Assembly: GCF_042678045.1 (NCBI RefSeq)
Contig: NZ_JBHUDI010000001.1
Span: 372,001 to 436,000, forward strand
Origin: Natrinema amylolyticus_A
Lineage (GTDB): Archaea; Halobacteriota; Halobacteria; Halobacteriales; Natrialbaceae
Direction of reading: 5' to 3'
DNA: 64,000 nucleotides
Position numbers and translations under genes: made by a program. Below the pieces are notes generated by a model. It did not search any database and was not told the origin of the DNA. It worked only from the letters and a program-made list of their open reading frames with translations. Positions 1 through 8,288 of this stretch are shown here, piece by piece. Positions within the stretch are counted from its first letter, which is position 1. The number at the start of each line of letters is the position of its first letter.

Positions 1-79
1 AGACCGGCTCGTCGAACGGGACGAGCGCGTCGTCGCCGGCAAGCAGTCGGAGATAGTCTCGAAACGAATCGGCTGTCAT
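1..79 (-). CDS. Partial CDS (N-terminus only), unknown
   Basis: An ATG on the minus strand at 77-79 opens a frame with no stop through the window edge; about 26 residues are visible, beginning MTADSFRDYLRLLAG. It starts 2 bases after the stop codon of the upstream gene at 82-612, so the two are almost certainly co-transcribed. Too little is visible to assign a family. The tight pairing with a small protein whose C-terminus looks helical and antitoxin-like would fit a two-gene toxin-antitoxin arrangement, but that is only a guess. Confidence 0.6.
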   Translation of the reverse strand, partial: MTADSFRDYLRLLAGDDALVPFDEPV

Positions 80-81
80 GA

Positions 82-612
82 CTACTCCTGGCCCATCAGC
101 GCACGCCGAAGCGGGTCGGCCTCGAACTCGGTGCGGACGGTGTCGTACGCCTCGAGCAGCGCAGGACGGTCCTCGGCGAGCTGCTCGAAGGCGAGTTCGC
201 GGAGCGCCTCGGCAGTCGACTCGTACTGGCCGGATTCGACGAGGTAGGTGAGTACCACCTTGAGGTCGTCGGAGCGGGTGTTGACGATGTTCGAGGTCGT
301 TTCCTGCTCGCGTGCGAGTCGCCGCAGGAGGTCCTCGTTGATCCCCGCCGCGTCGATCTCGTCGAGAAGTTCGACGTACCACTCCTTGCTGACGGTCTCG
401 TGTGGGCCGGTCACGACCGTCAGCCGCTGTGGGTCGGTCAGTTCGTCGGGTTCGCGAGCGATCCGGACGCGCGCCTCGAAGATCCGCTTGGTCTCAGCGT
501 CGGTGATCTGCAGCGTCGTCTCCGTACACTCCTCGTCGGGCAGATGCTCCTCTGCGGTGATATAGTGGTCCAACGTGGCCTCTTCGCTCCGGTCATGTGT
601 CCCGTGTCTCAT
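82..612 (-). CDS. Conserved haloarchaeal protein, unknown function
   Basis: A 176-residue acidic protein from an ATG at 612; an in-frame GTG at 648 would add 12 residues. The N-terminal ~100 residues look like a small mixed alpha/beta domain; the C-terminal ~70 residues (from about SNIVNTRSDDL onward) are predicted helical, with a stretch reading STAEALRELAFEQLAEDRPALLEAY. That stretch resembles the helical part of ribbon-helix-helix or antitoxin-like proteins, though no motif proves it. It lies 2 bases upstream of the partial gene at 1-79, implying an operon. No signal peptide or membrane segment is visible. Confidence 0.6.
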   Translation of the reverse strand: MRHGTHDRSEEATLDHYITAEEHLPDEECTETTLQITDAETKRIFEARVRIAREPDELTDPQRLTVVTGPHETVSKEWYVELLDEIDAAGINEDLLRRLAREQETTSNIVNTRSDDLKVVLTYLVESGQYESTAEALRELAFEQLAEDRPALLEAYDTVRTEFEADPLRRALMGQE

Positions 613-799
613 ACTCTCATGCACCACTGGATCACCGTTACTCGTCACCTCCCTAAAGAGACGTGGTTCCGCGCCTCGGATTCACAATCCGTCGGCCGCC
701 ACAGTACGAAAGCGCGTATGAAAACCTGAAACAGTCAGCAAGTACTGGCACCTGCAGCCGGCTTTCGGTTGTGCCGGTCAATCGTGGCCGGAGACCGGA

Positions 800-1828
800 T
801 CAGTCGCCTTCGGCCGACGAGTGCTCGTTGGCCTGCTGGCGCAGGTCGGGCGCGATCCCGGGAACGTCCTGTGGCGCGACTGCTCCCTCGGCCTCGAGTT
901 CCGCGACCGATTTCGGGAACTCGCGCAAGCTCATGTGGATCGCAATACCGGCCTGTGCCCCCTGTCCCATCGCGACGGGGACCTGGTTGTGGCCCGGTGT
1001 CAGATCGCCGACGGCGTACAGGCCATCGACCGACGTCCGGCCGTGATCGTCGACGGCAACCGTCCCGTCGTCGTTGAGTTCCGCGCCGAGCGACGTTGCC
1101 AGCTCGTTGTTGTACTCGGAGCCGTACATCGCGAACCCGCCTCTGTACTCGCGGACGGTGCCGTCGTCGAACTCGAGGGCCTCGAGCCAGCCGTCCTCGC
1201 CGTTTCGAACGCCGGTGACCTCCGCCTCGACGATGTCGACGGGGTGGCCCTCGAGCTGGGTGGCCGTCTCGTCGCTCCAGGCGGGGTCCTCGCCGCGCAA
1301 CAGGATGTCGACGTCGTCGGTGTAGTTGAGCATGATCATGGCGACGATGGCGGCGCTGTCGTCGTGGCCCATCACGTACACCGGTTCATCGACGAACATG
1401 TACGCATCGCAGTGCAGACAGTAGTGAAGGCCGCGGCCAGTCCGGGGCAGCGGTGGCTCTGGTCGACCGTCGGAAAAGCCCGTCGCGAGCACGACGGCCT
1501 CGGCGGTGACGGTTTCGTCGCCGACCTCGAGTTCGAACGCGCCGTCGTCGCGGCGGTCGATGCTGGTGACGAACTCCGTGCGGTAGTCCGCGCCGTAGGA
1601 CTGGATCTGCTCGATGGCAGTCTGGAGGAACTCGTTGCCCGAGACCGATTCGGGGACGCCGATGACGTTGTGGGTCTCTTGCATCATCGCGGCACGGCCG
1701 CCACCGCGGTCGAAGACGGCGGTTTCGTGTCCGAGTCGTGTCGTATACAGTGCGCTCGTCAGGCCGGCGGGACCACCGCCGACGACGGCGACCTCGTAGT
1801 CGTGGGATGTGGATGGATCAGTAGACAT
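800..1828 (-). CDS. Thioredoxin-reductase-like FAD/NAD(P) oxidoreductase
   Basis: A 342-residue cytosolic flavoprotein with two Rossmann folds. The N-terminal FAD-binding motif GGGPAG is at residues 17-22, a CLHC redox-type pair is at 137-140 where thioredoxin reductase has its active disulfide, and the C-terminal FAD signature around GLYAVGDL is present. It therefore has the overall plan of thioredoxin reductase, but it diverges from the TrxB at 44386-45426, so its electron acceptor is uncertain. I chose the ATG at 1828 over a GTG two codons upstream. The promoter has a TATA-like TTTATAAG (about 1873-1880, minus strand) with a perfect palindrome just beyond it. Confidence 0.85.
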   Translation of the reverse strand: MSTDPSTSHDYEVAVVGGGPAGLTSALYTTRLGHETAVFDRGGGRAAMMQETHNVIGVPESVSGNEFLQTAIEQIQSYGADYRTEFVTSIDRRDDGAFELEVGDETVTAEAVVLATGFSDGRPEPPLPRTGRGLHYCLHCDAYMFVDEPVYVMGHDDSAAIVAMIMLNYTDDVDILLRGEDPAWSDETATQLEGHPVDIVEAEVTGVRNGEDGWLEALEFDDGTVREYRGGFAMYGSEYNNELATSLGAELNDDGTVAVDDHGRTSVDGLYAVGDLTPGHNQVPVAMGQGAQAGIAIHMSLREFPKSVAELEAEGAVAPQDVPGIAPDLRQQANEHSSAEGD

Positions 1829-1904
1829 CGTCACGGTTGAATTCTCTTCTGTCCCCCCGTTACCAGCGGGTGCTTATAAACACAAGCCAACGCGTTCGTC
1901 ACCG

Positions 1905-1922
1905 GGTTACCAGTTGGTAACC
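1905..1922. promoter_or_regulatory. Perfect 18-bp palindrome upstream of the flavoprotein gene
   Basis: Arms GGTTACCA and TGGTAACC flank a 2-bp centre. It lies about 25 bp upstream of the TATA-like element of the gene at 800-1828. A further half-site GTTACCAG is at about 1859-1866, downstream of the TATA box. Position and symmetry suggest a dimeric regulator site. Confidence 0.55.
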
Positions 1923-2107
1923 GCCGGTAGCGAAAAGAGATAGAACTGTTCACACACCCCGATCGGTAACGCAGACGAGTGGGGTCCAGGGGAACGGTTT
2001 AGCGTCACAAATAAAGATTGTGACTGAATCCCATCAAGGATTAGAAGTGGAATACGAGCAAGTGAAAGGCAAACGGCCTTTCCGATACGGCTGCGAGACC
2101 CAAACGT

Positions 2108-2263
2108 ATGTCACTTACCACCGCGGTTCGGCGGTGGCTGGTTGATGATGACGTCGTCTACGAGTGCCGAGATTGCGGGACAACGCTCAAACCGACCGCC
2201 TGGAGGTGTTCTTCCTGTGGGTCGGTTGAAATCGCAGAATATGATATCTCCGCTTTCAAATAA
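2108..2263 (+). CDS. 51-residue zinc-ribbon protein
   Basis: A short ORF from ATG 2108 to TAA 2261 encodes 51 residues with two CxxC knuckles: CRDC at residues 20-23 and CSSC at about 34-37, spaced as in a single zinc ribbon. The rest is small and mildly acidic. Such tiny two-CxxC proteins are abundant in haloarchaea and are thought to bind zinc and act as adaptors or regulators; nothing here fixes a specific role. The preceding ~270 bp contain no other gene. No partner gene is obvious; the next gene converges from the other strand. Confidence 0.7.
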   Translation: MSLTTAVRRWLVDDDVVYECRDCGTTLKPTAWRCSSCGSVEIAEYDISAFK

Positions 2264-2387
2264 TCGAGTACTCGACTGCAGGATCGCCGCAACTTAAAGT
2301 CCGAATCCTACGGGTATATACGTTCTCTACAACACCACTTGACGAACAATACTGTATCCAGAACGGTGACTGATACCGCCGAACGGC

Positions 2388-2948
2388 CTACTCGAGCGTC
2401 GCGACCAGCAAAAACGTCTCCGGGCGGACGGCTTCGTGCTCGAGGTGGAAGCCATGCTCGCGGAGCGCCGTTGCTGCTTCGTCGGCGGTGTAGCGCTCGT
2501 CGACCGGCGGGCCGTGTTCGCCGGTGCCGGTTCCCGACCAGTCGAGGATGACGAGCCGGCCGCCGGGTGCGAGGACCCGGCGGATCTCGGCAAGGGCGTC
2601 GTCGCTGGCGAACTCGTGATAGGTCATCGTCGAGAAGGCGGCATCGATGGCGTCGGTCTCGAACGGCAGGTCGCCAACACCAGTCGTGACGAGATCGACG
2701 TTCTCGGGCGTGCCTTTGTCCCGATAGTAGTCGTGCATCTCCTCTTGGAGATCGACCGCGTACACGTCGCCCGCGTGTGGGGCGACAACATCGGTGTAGA
2801 ATCCGGTACCGCTGCCGAGGTCGACGACGGTGTCGGTCGCGGCGGGCTCGAGCGCCCACAGCAGTTCTTCGGCCGAGAGGAATCGATACCTGCGGTCGGC
2901 CTGCTCTAGCTTGTCGGCCCGCGATGAGTCGAACGTATGGTGTCCCAT
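2388..2948 (-). CDS. Class I SAM-dependent methyltransferase
   Basis: A 186-residue protein with the Rossmann-like methyltransferase core: motif I DLGSGTGF at residues 43-50, an acidic residue after strand 2 (AVDLQEEM), and the post-motif segment LAPGGRLVILDW typical of the UbiE/Methyltransf_11 group. The substrate cannot be inferred. I chose the ATG at 2948 because upstream sequence belongs to the preceding gene, whose stop lies 2 bases away. It forms an operon with the DUF302 gene, transcribed away from the regulator at 3641. Confidence 0.85.
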   Translation of the reverse strand: MGHHTFDSSRADKLEQADRRYRFLSAEELLWALEPAATDTVVDLGSGTGFYTDVVAPHAGDVYAVDLQEEMHDYYRDKGTPENVDLVTTGVGDLPFETDAIDAAFSTMTYHEFASDDALAEIRRVLAPGGRLVILDWSGTGTGEHGPPVDERYTADEAATALREHGFHLEHEAVRPETFLLVATLE

Positions 2949-2950
2949 GA

Positions 2951-3391
2951 TCAGAGGTTTGCGAAGGTTTCCTCGACGATCTCGCCGGTCTCCTCGATGA
3001 TCGCTGCCATTTCGTCGTCGTCCGGTGCCATGCCGACGAGCCGTGCGATCCGCATGATCGAGACGTGGTAGACACACTGCTGGCCGGGTGCTTCCTCCCA
3101 GACGACGATATTACACGGCATCAGCGCGCCGAGCTTCCCGTCGCTAGCGTCGAGCGCGCGATCCGCGACGGACGGATTGCACGCGCCGAGGACGTGGTAG
3201 GGGTCGCGATCGGCGTCGACTTTCTCGTTGAGCAGCTCCGAGACGGAGAACTCGACGGGGACCCCGAATCCGGCATCGGTACACACAGACCGGACGTGCT
3301 CGATGGCTTCCTCGTGGTCCATCTCGAGAGTCGTCTGCTTCGCACCGATGTCGTCCGGATCTATCCGGGTCGGATCAATAGGCAGCGTCAT
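2951..3391 (-). CDS. DUF302 family protein
   Basis: A 146-residue protein with the DUF302 fold pattern: an early helix with EEAIEHVRSVCTDAGFGV, a central YHVLGACNPSVADRAL stretch and the PCNIVVWEE segment characteristic of the family. DUF302 proteins are often found with sulfur and redox genes, but their activity is unknown. Start ATG at 3391. It is the first gene of an operon with the methyltransferase and is divergent from the regulator at 3641. The shared 250-bp intergenic region holds two copies of the GTATTG-type motif, so the pair is probably part of that regulon. Confidence 0.85.
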   Translation of the reverse strand: MTLPIDPTRIDPDDIGAKQTTLEMDHEEAIEHVRSVCTDAGFGVPVEFSVSELLNEKVDADRDPYHVLGACNPSVADRALDASDGKLGALMPCNIVVWEEAPGQQCVYHVSIMRIARLVGMAPDDDEMAAIIEETGEIVEETFANL

Positions 3392-3527
3392 TCGTGTGAG
3401 ATATTGGGCTGTCCAAGAAAAATCCTTTCGACACACAGGCTCCACTGGAGGAGTCGCCGTCACGCTGTGAAACGAGCGGATACGGTGAAAACGGAATTTC
3501 AGCCCAGTAGACTATATTCTGCGGACA

Positions 3528-3595
3528 GTATTGCTCAACTGGACATGGTCGATACGACACTCTCGTTCCGACCCGGCGCACACAGTATTGTGTGC
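3528..3595. promoter_or_regulatory. Two GTATTG-type operator sites in a divergent promoter
   Basis: A GTATTGCTCAA element at 3528-3538 and a stronger dyad at 3578-3595 with 7-bp arms GCACACA and TGTGTGC around GTAT. The second contains GTATTGTG, the core shared with other sites in this window. It sits just upstream of a TATA-like CTTATTGG (about 3608-3615) for the regulator starting at 3641. Autoregulation and control of the divergent DUF302 operon are likely. Confidence 0.6.
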
Positions 3596-3640
3596 TTCGG
3601 GAACAACCTTATTGGTGACCGGGTCGTACAACCGACTACG

Positions 3641-4051
3641 ATGACCGATTCGGTGAGCGAATACCTGGACCGAGAGCTGCAGTGTCTCGACCTCCTCGAG
3701 TGCGTCCACGGGCTCAAGGAGCTGGATCGAACCGTGTTCAGGCTGTTGCTCGACGCGGACGAGCCACAGACAGTCGACGACGTCGCCGACGGTATCGGTC
3801 GTGATCGGTCGACTGCCTATCGGTCGATTTCCCGGCTGCTCGATACCGGTTTCGTGACCCAAGAACAGCAGAATTACGATACTGGTGGCTACTATTACGT
3901 CTACCGGGTGCGGGAACCGGACGCGCTCGCAGCCGACATGCAACGGCTTCTCAACGACTGGTATGCCCGTATGGGCGTCCTGATCCAGGAGTTCGAGGAC
4001 ACCTACGATTCGGTCCTTCACGATGACTCGCCGACCCAACGCGACGAGTAG
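3641..4051 (+). CDS. HTH transcriptional regulator, paralogue A
   Basis: A 136-residue winged-helix protein of TrmB-like type. The recognition region DVADGIGRDRSTAYRSISRLLDTGFV spans about residues 47-72, followed by a wing (YDTGGYYYVY) and a C-terminal helix RLLNDWYARMGVLIQEFEDTY likely to dimerise. It is the same length as, and clearly paralogous to, the protein at 28624-29034; both keep cysteines at positions 15 and 21, which could sense thiol or persulfide state. The ATG at 3641 aligns with the paralogue. Its own promoter carries the GTATTGTG dyad, pointing to autoregulation. Confidence 0.85.
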   Translation: MTDSVSEYLDRELQCLDLLECVHGLKELDRTVFRLLLDADEPQTVDDVADGIGRDRSTAYRSISRLLDTGFVTQEQQNYDTGGYYYVYRVREPDALAADMQRLLNDWYARMGVLIQEFEDTYDSVLHDDSPTQRDE

Positions 4052-4117
4052 GTCGGTCCCGCCATCGATCGTCGCCCGGCTCGAGGCAACAGTCACCCGT
4101 CGCCCCCAACGTGCGCT

Positions 4118-4126
4118 GTATTGTGC
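4118..4126 (+). promoter_or_regulatory. GTATTGTGC site before the thioredoxin gene
   Basis: GTATTGTGC, identical to the half-core of the other sites, lies about 20 bp upstream of an A/T-rich AACTAAGG (4139-4146) that could be the TATA region for a leaderless start at 4172. Confidence 0.5.
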
Positions 4127-4171
4127 CGACCACACAAAACAACTAAGGCGATGGATCCCGTACCGGCGGGT

Positions 4172-4591
4172 ATGACCGACGATCAGACGCTCGAGGAGAT
4201 TCGACAACGAAAGCTCGAGGAACTTCGCGACCGCGCTGCCGGCGAAGAGCCCGCGGACCCGGCTCGAGAGAGTCCGGCGGAGCCGATCCACGTCAACGGA
4301 TCGACGGAACTCGACGACACCGTCGCGGAACACGACGTCGTGCTCGTCGACTTCTACGCCGACTGGTGTGGGCCGTGTCAGATGCTCGAGCCGGTCGTCG
4401 AGACGATCGCCGCCGAGACCGACGCGGCGGTTGCGAAAGTCGACATCGACGCCAACCAGCAACTCGCTGCCCAGTACAACGTCCGTGGCGTCCCGACGCT
4501 CGTACTGTTTTCCGACGGGCAGCCCGCCGAACAGCTCGTCGGCATGCAACAGGAAGGACAGCTTCGCAGCCTCGTCGGGAAGTACACCTGA
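4172..4591 (+). CDS. Thioredoxin with N-terminal helical extension
   Basis: A 139-residue thioredoxin: active site WCGPC at residues 65-69, strand VVLVDFYA before it, and the cis-proline segment GVPTLVLF. Reduces protein disulfides in the cytosol. Residues 1-25 (TLEEIRQRKLEELRDRA) form a charged helix that resembles the N-terminus of archaeal PDCD5/TFAR19 proteins and is absent from the thioredoxin at 44033. ATG 4172 fits the promoter spacing; an in-frame ATG at 4151 is possible. It follows the regulator gene A by 120 bp and has its own GTATTGTG motif. Confidence 0.9.
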   Translation: MTDDQTLEEIRQRKLEELRDRAAGEEPADPARESPAEPIHVNGSTELDDTVAEHDVVLVDFYADWCGPCQMLEPVVETIAAETDAAVAKVDIDANQQLAAQYNVRGVPTLVLFSDGQPAEQLVGMQQEGQLRSLVGKYT

Positions 4592-4691
4592 TCGAGCGCG
4601 GCTGTCCGACGACCCCTGTCTCCGTCGTCTGTAGTCGCTGCGTCGGCAAATCGCCATAACACGTTTTTATCCGCGCAACGGAACGCCGAGC

Positions 4692-4925
4692 ATGGACTCA
4701 GACGCTGCTTCTCGACGATCGCTCTGGGGACTTGCGACGCTGGCGAGTTTCTGTTGTGTCGGCTCCGGAACCGTCGCCGTCGCCGGTGGGACCGCCGTTG
4801 CTGGCGGTGCCGCCGTCGGTGGCCTGAGTAGCGGGGTCGTCCAGCTGGTGGTCTCGATCGTCACCCTCGGTCTCATTGGATTGGTGCTTCGCGTACGCTC
4901 CGGCTGTTCGGACTGTGAGGCGTGA
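4692..4925 (+). CDS. Small two-helix membrane protein
   Basis: A 77-residue protein with two hydrophobic segments (about residues 10-45, Gly/Ala/Val rich, and 50-67) and paired cysteines: CC near residue 21 and CSDC at the C-terminus. A TTTTTATCC TATA-like stretch lies just upstream. No family recognised. The cysteines at the membrane and its location after a thioredoxin gene could suggest a redox or metal role, but that is inference. Confidence 0.6.
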   Translation: MDSDAASRRSLWGLATLASFCCVGSGTVAVAGGTAVAGGAAVGGLSSGVVQLVVSIVTLGLIGLVLRVRSGCSDCEA

Positions 4926-4993
4926 GCGCTGCCGGCCACAGGAGCGCCGCCTCGAGCGCTGCCCAAGGCTGCCGGGAACCGTGTCCGGGGGTA

Positions 4994-5854
4994 TCAGACG
5001 ACCCCGGCGAGGGGCTCGAACTGGACGGCTGCGACGAGCACGGCGAGGAAGACGTACGACCCCCGAATGAGTAACATAGTGGCAAGCTCGGGGCCGGCCC
5101 GTCGTGCGACGCCCGCGACCGCTGCGAACGCAAGCGCTGCGAGCAACGCTGTAACCGGGAAGAGCCGGACGATGGCGAGCCCGACGACGGCCCCCAGGGC
5201 CACGGCCATCAGCCCATAGGCGACGTCGTAGGCCCGGTCAGGCCCGACCGCGACCGCGACAGTTCGTTTCTCGATCGAGCGGTCGTACGCGTAGTCCTGC
5301 GCGTCGTCGATCACCTTGATGCCCGACAGGAGGACGAGGAAGACGACGGCGAACGCGAGCGGAACAGCGGCGATCGTCGTCGCCTGCACGTAGTAGCCAC
5401 CGAGCAGCGAGAGGGCGATTCCGAGCGGATAACCGGTGGTCGCCGTCACGGGGTTCGTATCGAGCTGTGGCGCGTGGTGGTAGGCGATCAGCCACGTCGG
5501 AACGACTAGTGCGGCCGCAATGGCGTCAACGAGGACCGCGAGGGCGACACAACACAGCGCGACAATCGCCGTCGACAGTCCGAGTGCGAGTCGACAACCA
5601 CGTTCTGTCAACGGATGGTCGTCGTCCTCGCCCCGAACGTAGAAATCGACGTAGCCGTCCTTGACGTGGGCCGTATAGACCGCCGCGAACATCGCGACAA
5701 CGTGCATCGCTGCGGGCAGCGGCTCGACGGTGCCGGCGAGGATCGCCCCGAACAGCGACGCGGCAAGCGGCGGCGTCATGAAAACGGGATGAACCTGCGA
5801 CCAGAGCGCTCGAGCCGTCACGCCCATCCCTGACCCGTCCCTCGCGATGGTCAT
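4994..5854 (-). CDS. UbiA-family prenyltransferase
   Basis: A 286-residue integral membrane protein with about 8 hydrophobic segments. The two acidic motifs of the UbiA superfamily are recognisable: a first Asp-rich loop KDGYVDFYVRGEDDD (about residues 65-80) and the second DDAQDYAYD (about 180-190), which bind the prenyl diphosphate via magnesium. Haloarchaeal members make menaquinone or archaeal membrane lipids; which one is unclear here. Start ATG at 5854 was preferred because upstream residues lack coding character. It is divergent from the ThDP enzyme at 5964. Confidence 0.85.
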   Translation of the reverse strand: MTIARDGSGMGVTARALWSQVHPVFMTPPLAASLFGAILAGTVEPLPAAMHVVAMFAAVYTAHVKDGYVDFYVRGEDDDHPLTERGCRLALGLSTAIVALCCVALAVLVDAIAAALVVPTWLIAYHHAPQLDTNPVTATTGYPLGIALSLLGGYYVQATTIAAVPLAFAVVFLVLLSGIKVIDDAQDYAYDRSIEKRTVAVAVGPDRAYDVAYGLMAVALGAVVGLAIVRLFPVTALLAALAFAAVAGVARRAGPELATMLLIRGSYVFLAVLVAAVQFEPLAGVV

Positions 5855-5963
5855 ACCTGAGCGACAACGAACTGTCGTATAATACCCAGGCCGGGGCCGC
5901 ACATACTGGAACCGATCAGTCGAAACGCATAGCTTGATGTGAACTGCCGTGCCACGAAACGGC

Positions 5964-7652
5964 ATGACGGACGGCTACACGGGCGCGACGCTCATCACCG
6001 ATGCCCTCGAGTCCTACGGCGTCGACTACGTCTTCGGCAATCCGGGAACGACCGAGTTGCCGATCATGGAGGCGATCGCGGAGAGCGACCTCGAGTACCG
6101 ACTCGGACTCCACGAGGACATCGCGGTCGGGATGGCCGGTGGCTACGCCCAGCGCCGTCGCTACCACGCCCATCACGACGACTCGATCACGCCCGTCGGC
6201 GTGGTGAACCTCCATATCACGCCCGGGCTGGCTCACGGGCTGGGCAACCTCTATGCGGCCAAGATCGCCGGCGCGCCGCTGGTCGTGACCGCGGGCAACC
6301 ACAGCACCGACTTCCGGCACGAAGAGCCGATCCTCTCGGGCCGGCTGGCCGACATGGCCCGGCAGTTCTGCAAGTGGTCCGACGAGGTCCTCGATGTCGC
6401 GGCGCTGCCGACGATGCTCCGGCGGGCGTTCCGAGTCGCGATGACGCCGCCGACGGGGCCCGTCTTCCTCGCCCTGCCGCTTGACGTGACGATGGCCGAA
6501 ACCGACGCCGAGCCCGAGCGGCTCGGCCCGATTCCGAACGCCGGTCGGGGCGATCCGACACAGCTCGAGCGCGCCGCCGATCTGCTGGCCGAGGCTGACG
6601 AACCGGTGCTGGTCGTCGGCGACGGCATCGCTCGGTCGGGTGCCGACGCCGTCGCCGCGGCGGTCGACCTCGCGGAGGCGACGGGGGCGCGCGTCCACGG
6701 CGAAATCCTCTCGAGCGAAGCCGACTTCCCGACCGGCCACGAGCAGTGGGTCTCGTATCTGCCGACGAGCGAGGAACTCACCACGATGTTGCTGGACACC
6801 GATACGATCTGCTTCGTCGGCATCTCGACGAACACGACGCTGACCCGCCACGACGAGGCGCTGGTCGATCCCGACACGACCTGCATCCACATCAGCGACG
6901 ACGCCTGGCAGGTCGGCAAGAACCAGCCCGCCGACGCGGCCGTCGTCGGCGACCCCGGACTCGTCCTGCAGGACCTCACCGAGCGCGTTCAGGGGCGACT
7001 CTCCGAGGACGTCGTTACCGAGCGACTCGAGGCGATCACCGACGTCGACGAGACGATCACGGCGAAACTGGCCAGCGTCGGCGAGGGCGACGGCGACGAC
7101 CCGCGCGCGTCGAAGGCCCAACTAGTCGACGCCATGGAACGCGTCGCGGGCGACGCCGCCATCGTCGACGAGGGCGTCACCTCGAAGTTCGTCATGCTCA
7201 ACCGATGGGACCTCGAGCCCGAGCAGTACATCTCGAACAAGGGTGGTGGCCTCGGCTACGGGCTGCCGGCGGCGGTCGGCGCTGCCGTCGCGGAGGAACA
7301 ACGCGACGACCCCCGTGACGTGGTCGGCTTCGTCGGCGACGGCTCCTACCAGTACTACCCCCACTCGATCTACAGCGCCGCTCGCTACGACCTCGATCTG
7401 ACGGTCGTCATCTCGGACAACCGCAACTACCGCATCCTCAAGGACAACGCGCTCGACCTCATGGGTGGCGCGGAAGAGGACTACGAGTTCGTCGGCATGG
7501 ACTTCGAGCCGGCGGTCGACCTCGTGACAAACGCCGAGAGCCACGGTGCGCGCGCCGAACGCGTCGAGACGCCCGACGGGATCGAGGGTGCACTCGAGGA
7601 CGCGCTGGCCCGCGACGGGCCGGACGTGCTCGACGTGTTGGTCCACGATTGA
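5964..7652 (+). CDS. ThDP-dependent decarboxylase/acetolactate-synthase-like enzyme
   Basis: A 562-residue ThDP enzyme with the three expected domains: N-terminal PYR domain with the activating glutamate in GLHEDIAVG (E51), a central domain, and a C-terminal PP domain with the ThDP-Mg motif GDGSYQ followed by SDN. It resembles benzoylformate decarboxylase and the large subunit of acetolactate synthase; lacking a regulatory small-subunit gene nearby, a 2-oxoacid decarboxylase or lyase role is likelier. ATG 5964 was chosen over the GTG at 5949. The TGA stop is also the first three bases of an 86-bp repeat. Confidence 0.85.
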   Translation: MTDGYTGATLITDALESYGVDYVFGNPGTTELPIMEAIAESDLEYRLGLHEDIAVGMAGGYAQRRRYHAHHDDSITPVGVVNLHITPGLAHGLGNLYAAKIAGAPLVVTAGNHSTDFRHEEPILSGRLADMARQFCKWSDEVLDVAALPTMLRRAFRVAMTPPTGPVFLALPLDVTMAETDAEPERLGPIPNAGRGDPTQLERAADLLAEADEPVLVVGDGIARSGADAVAAAVDLAEATGARVHGEILSSEADFPTGHEQWVSYLPTSEELTTMLLDTDTICFVGISTNTTLTRHDEALVDPDTTCIHISDDAWQVGKNQPADAAVVGDPGLVLQDLTERVQGRLSEDVVTERLEAITDVDETITAKLASVGEGDGDDPRASKAQLVDAMERVAGDAAIVDEGVTSKFVMLNRWDLEPEQYISNKGGGLGYGLPAAVGAAVAEEQRDDPRDVVGFVGDGSYQYYPHSIYSAARYDLDLTVVISDNRNYRILKDNALDLMGGAEEDYEFVGMDFEPAVDLVTNAESHGARAERVETPDGIEGALEDALARDGPDVLDVLVHD

Positions 7653-7735
7653 TACGGTCTGCTGTAACGATTTACCGGAGCAACTGCAGGACGGCTCGCG
7701 GGTGCTCCGGAAATGACTTACAGAAATTCGTATGA
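7650..7735 (+). repeat. 86-bp dispersed repeat, copy 1
   Basis: Starts TGATACGGTCTGCTG and ends TTCGTATGA, 86 bp, with an internal hairpin GGAGCA/TGCTCC. Its first three bases are the stop codon of the preceding gene. Member of a family with imperfect terminal inverted repeats. Confidence 0.65.
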
Positions 7736-7874
7736 TGCAGTCTGGAGGATGTCTGAGAACGGTTGGCATGGAATTTCTTTCACCCCAGCCGAGCTGAACG
7801 ATCCGTTCACTACACCTGCGTATTGTGCAGTTTCTTAGAACACACTCGGATCACGCGTGCTCAGACTCGGGGCA

Positions 7875-8288
7875 TCACGTGGCAATGAGGAAGACCGCAA
7901 CAGCACCAAACGCGATGCCGAGGGCCTTCTTCGCCGTGACTCCCTCGCCCAACACGACGATTCCGAGGAGTGCTCCACCGACGAGGAACATCCCAAAGAT
8001 CGGCACGACGACGCTAACAGGGCCAGTTGAGAGTGCGCGGAAATACCCGATGACAGCACCGGCGAGACAGATTCCTGCTGCGAGTGCGAACCCGACAGGT
8101 CGGCTCGTCACCGACGGAACCGACCACTCACCGAACAGGGCTGCCACAGTCGTCGCTCCCATGGCCAGTGTGCCGACCGCAATCGGCATGACGGTGAATG
8201 TCGGCAGATCTTGGAGTGCAATTTTCATAAACAGGAACGCGAACGAATAACAGCCCATCGCCAGCAGTGCCCATAACACGTAGTTCAC
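7875..8288 (-). CDS. Single-domain EamA (DMT) transporter
   Basis: A 137-residue membrane protein with four hydrophobic helices, equal to one EamA repeat of the drug/metabolite transporter superfamily (typical phrases ALSTGPVSVVVPIFGMF and the final ALGIAFGAVAVFLI). Half-size members act as dimers, often antiparallel. Substrate unknown. Start is GTG at 8288. A GTATTGTGCAG sequence at 7821 lies beyond its 3' end and probably does not concern it. Confidence 0.85.
   Translation of the reverse strand: MNYVLWALLAMGCYSFAFLFMKIALQDLPTFTVMPIAVGTLAMGATTVAALFGEWSVPSVTSRPVGFALAAGICLAGAVIGYFRALSTGPVSVVVPIFGMFLVGGALLGIVVLGEGVTAKKALGIAFGAVAVFLIAT

Noticed and set aside
821..1840. Long open frame opposite the flavoprotein gene
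   Set aside because: It is the mirror of a GC-rich gene with clear motifs on the other strand and lacks domain features; the same holds for other long antisense frames such as 10241-11242, 17663-18769 and 48845-49813.
7821..7831. GTATTGTGCAG as a further regulon site
   Set aside because: It lies between the 3' ends of two genes with no promoter in a suitable direction, so it is likely chance.
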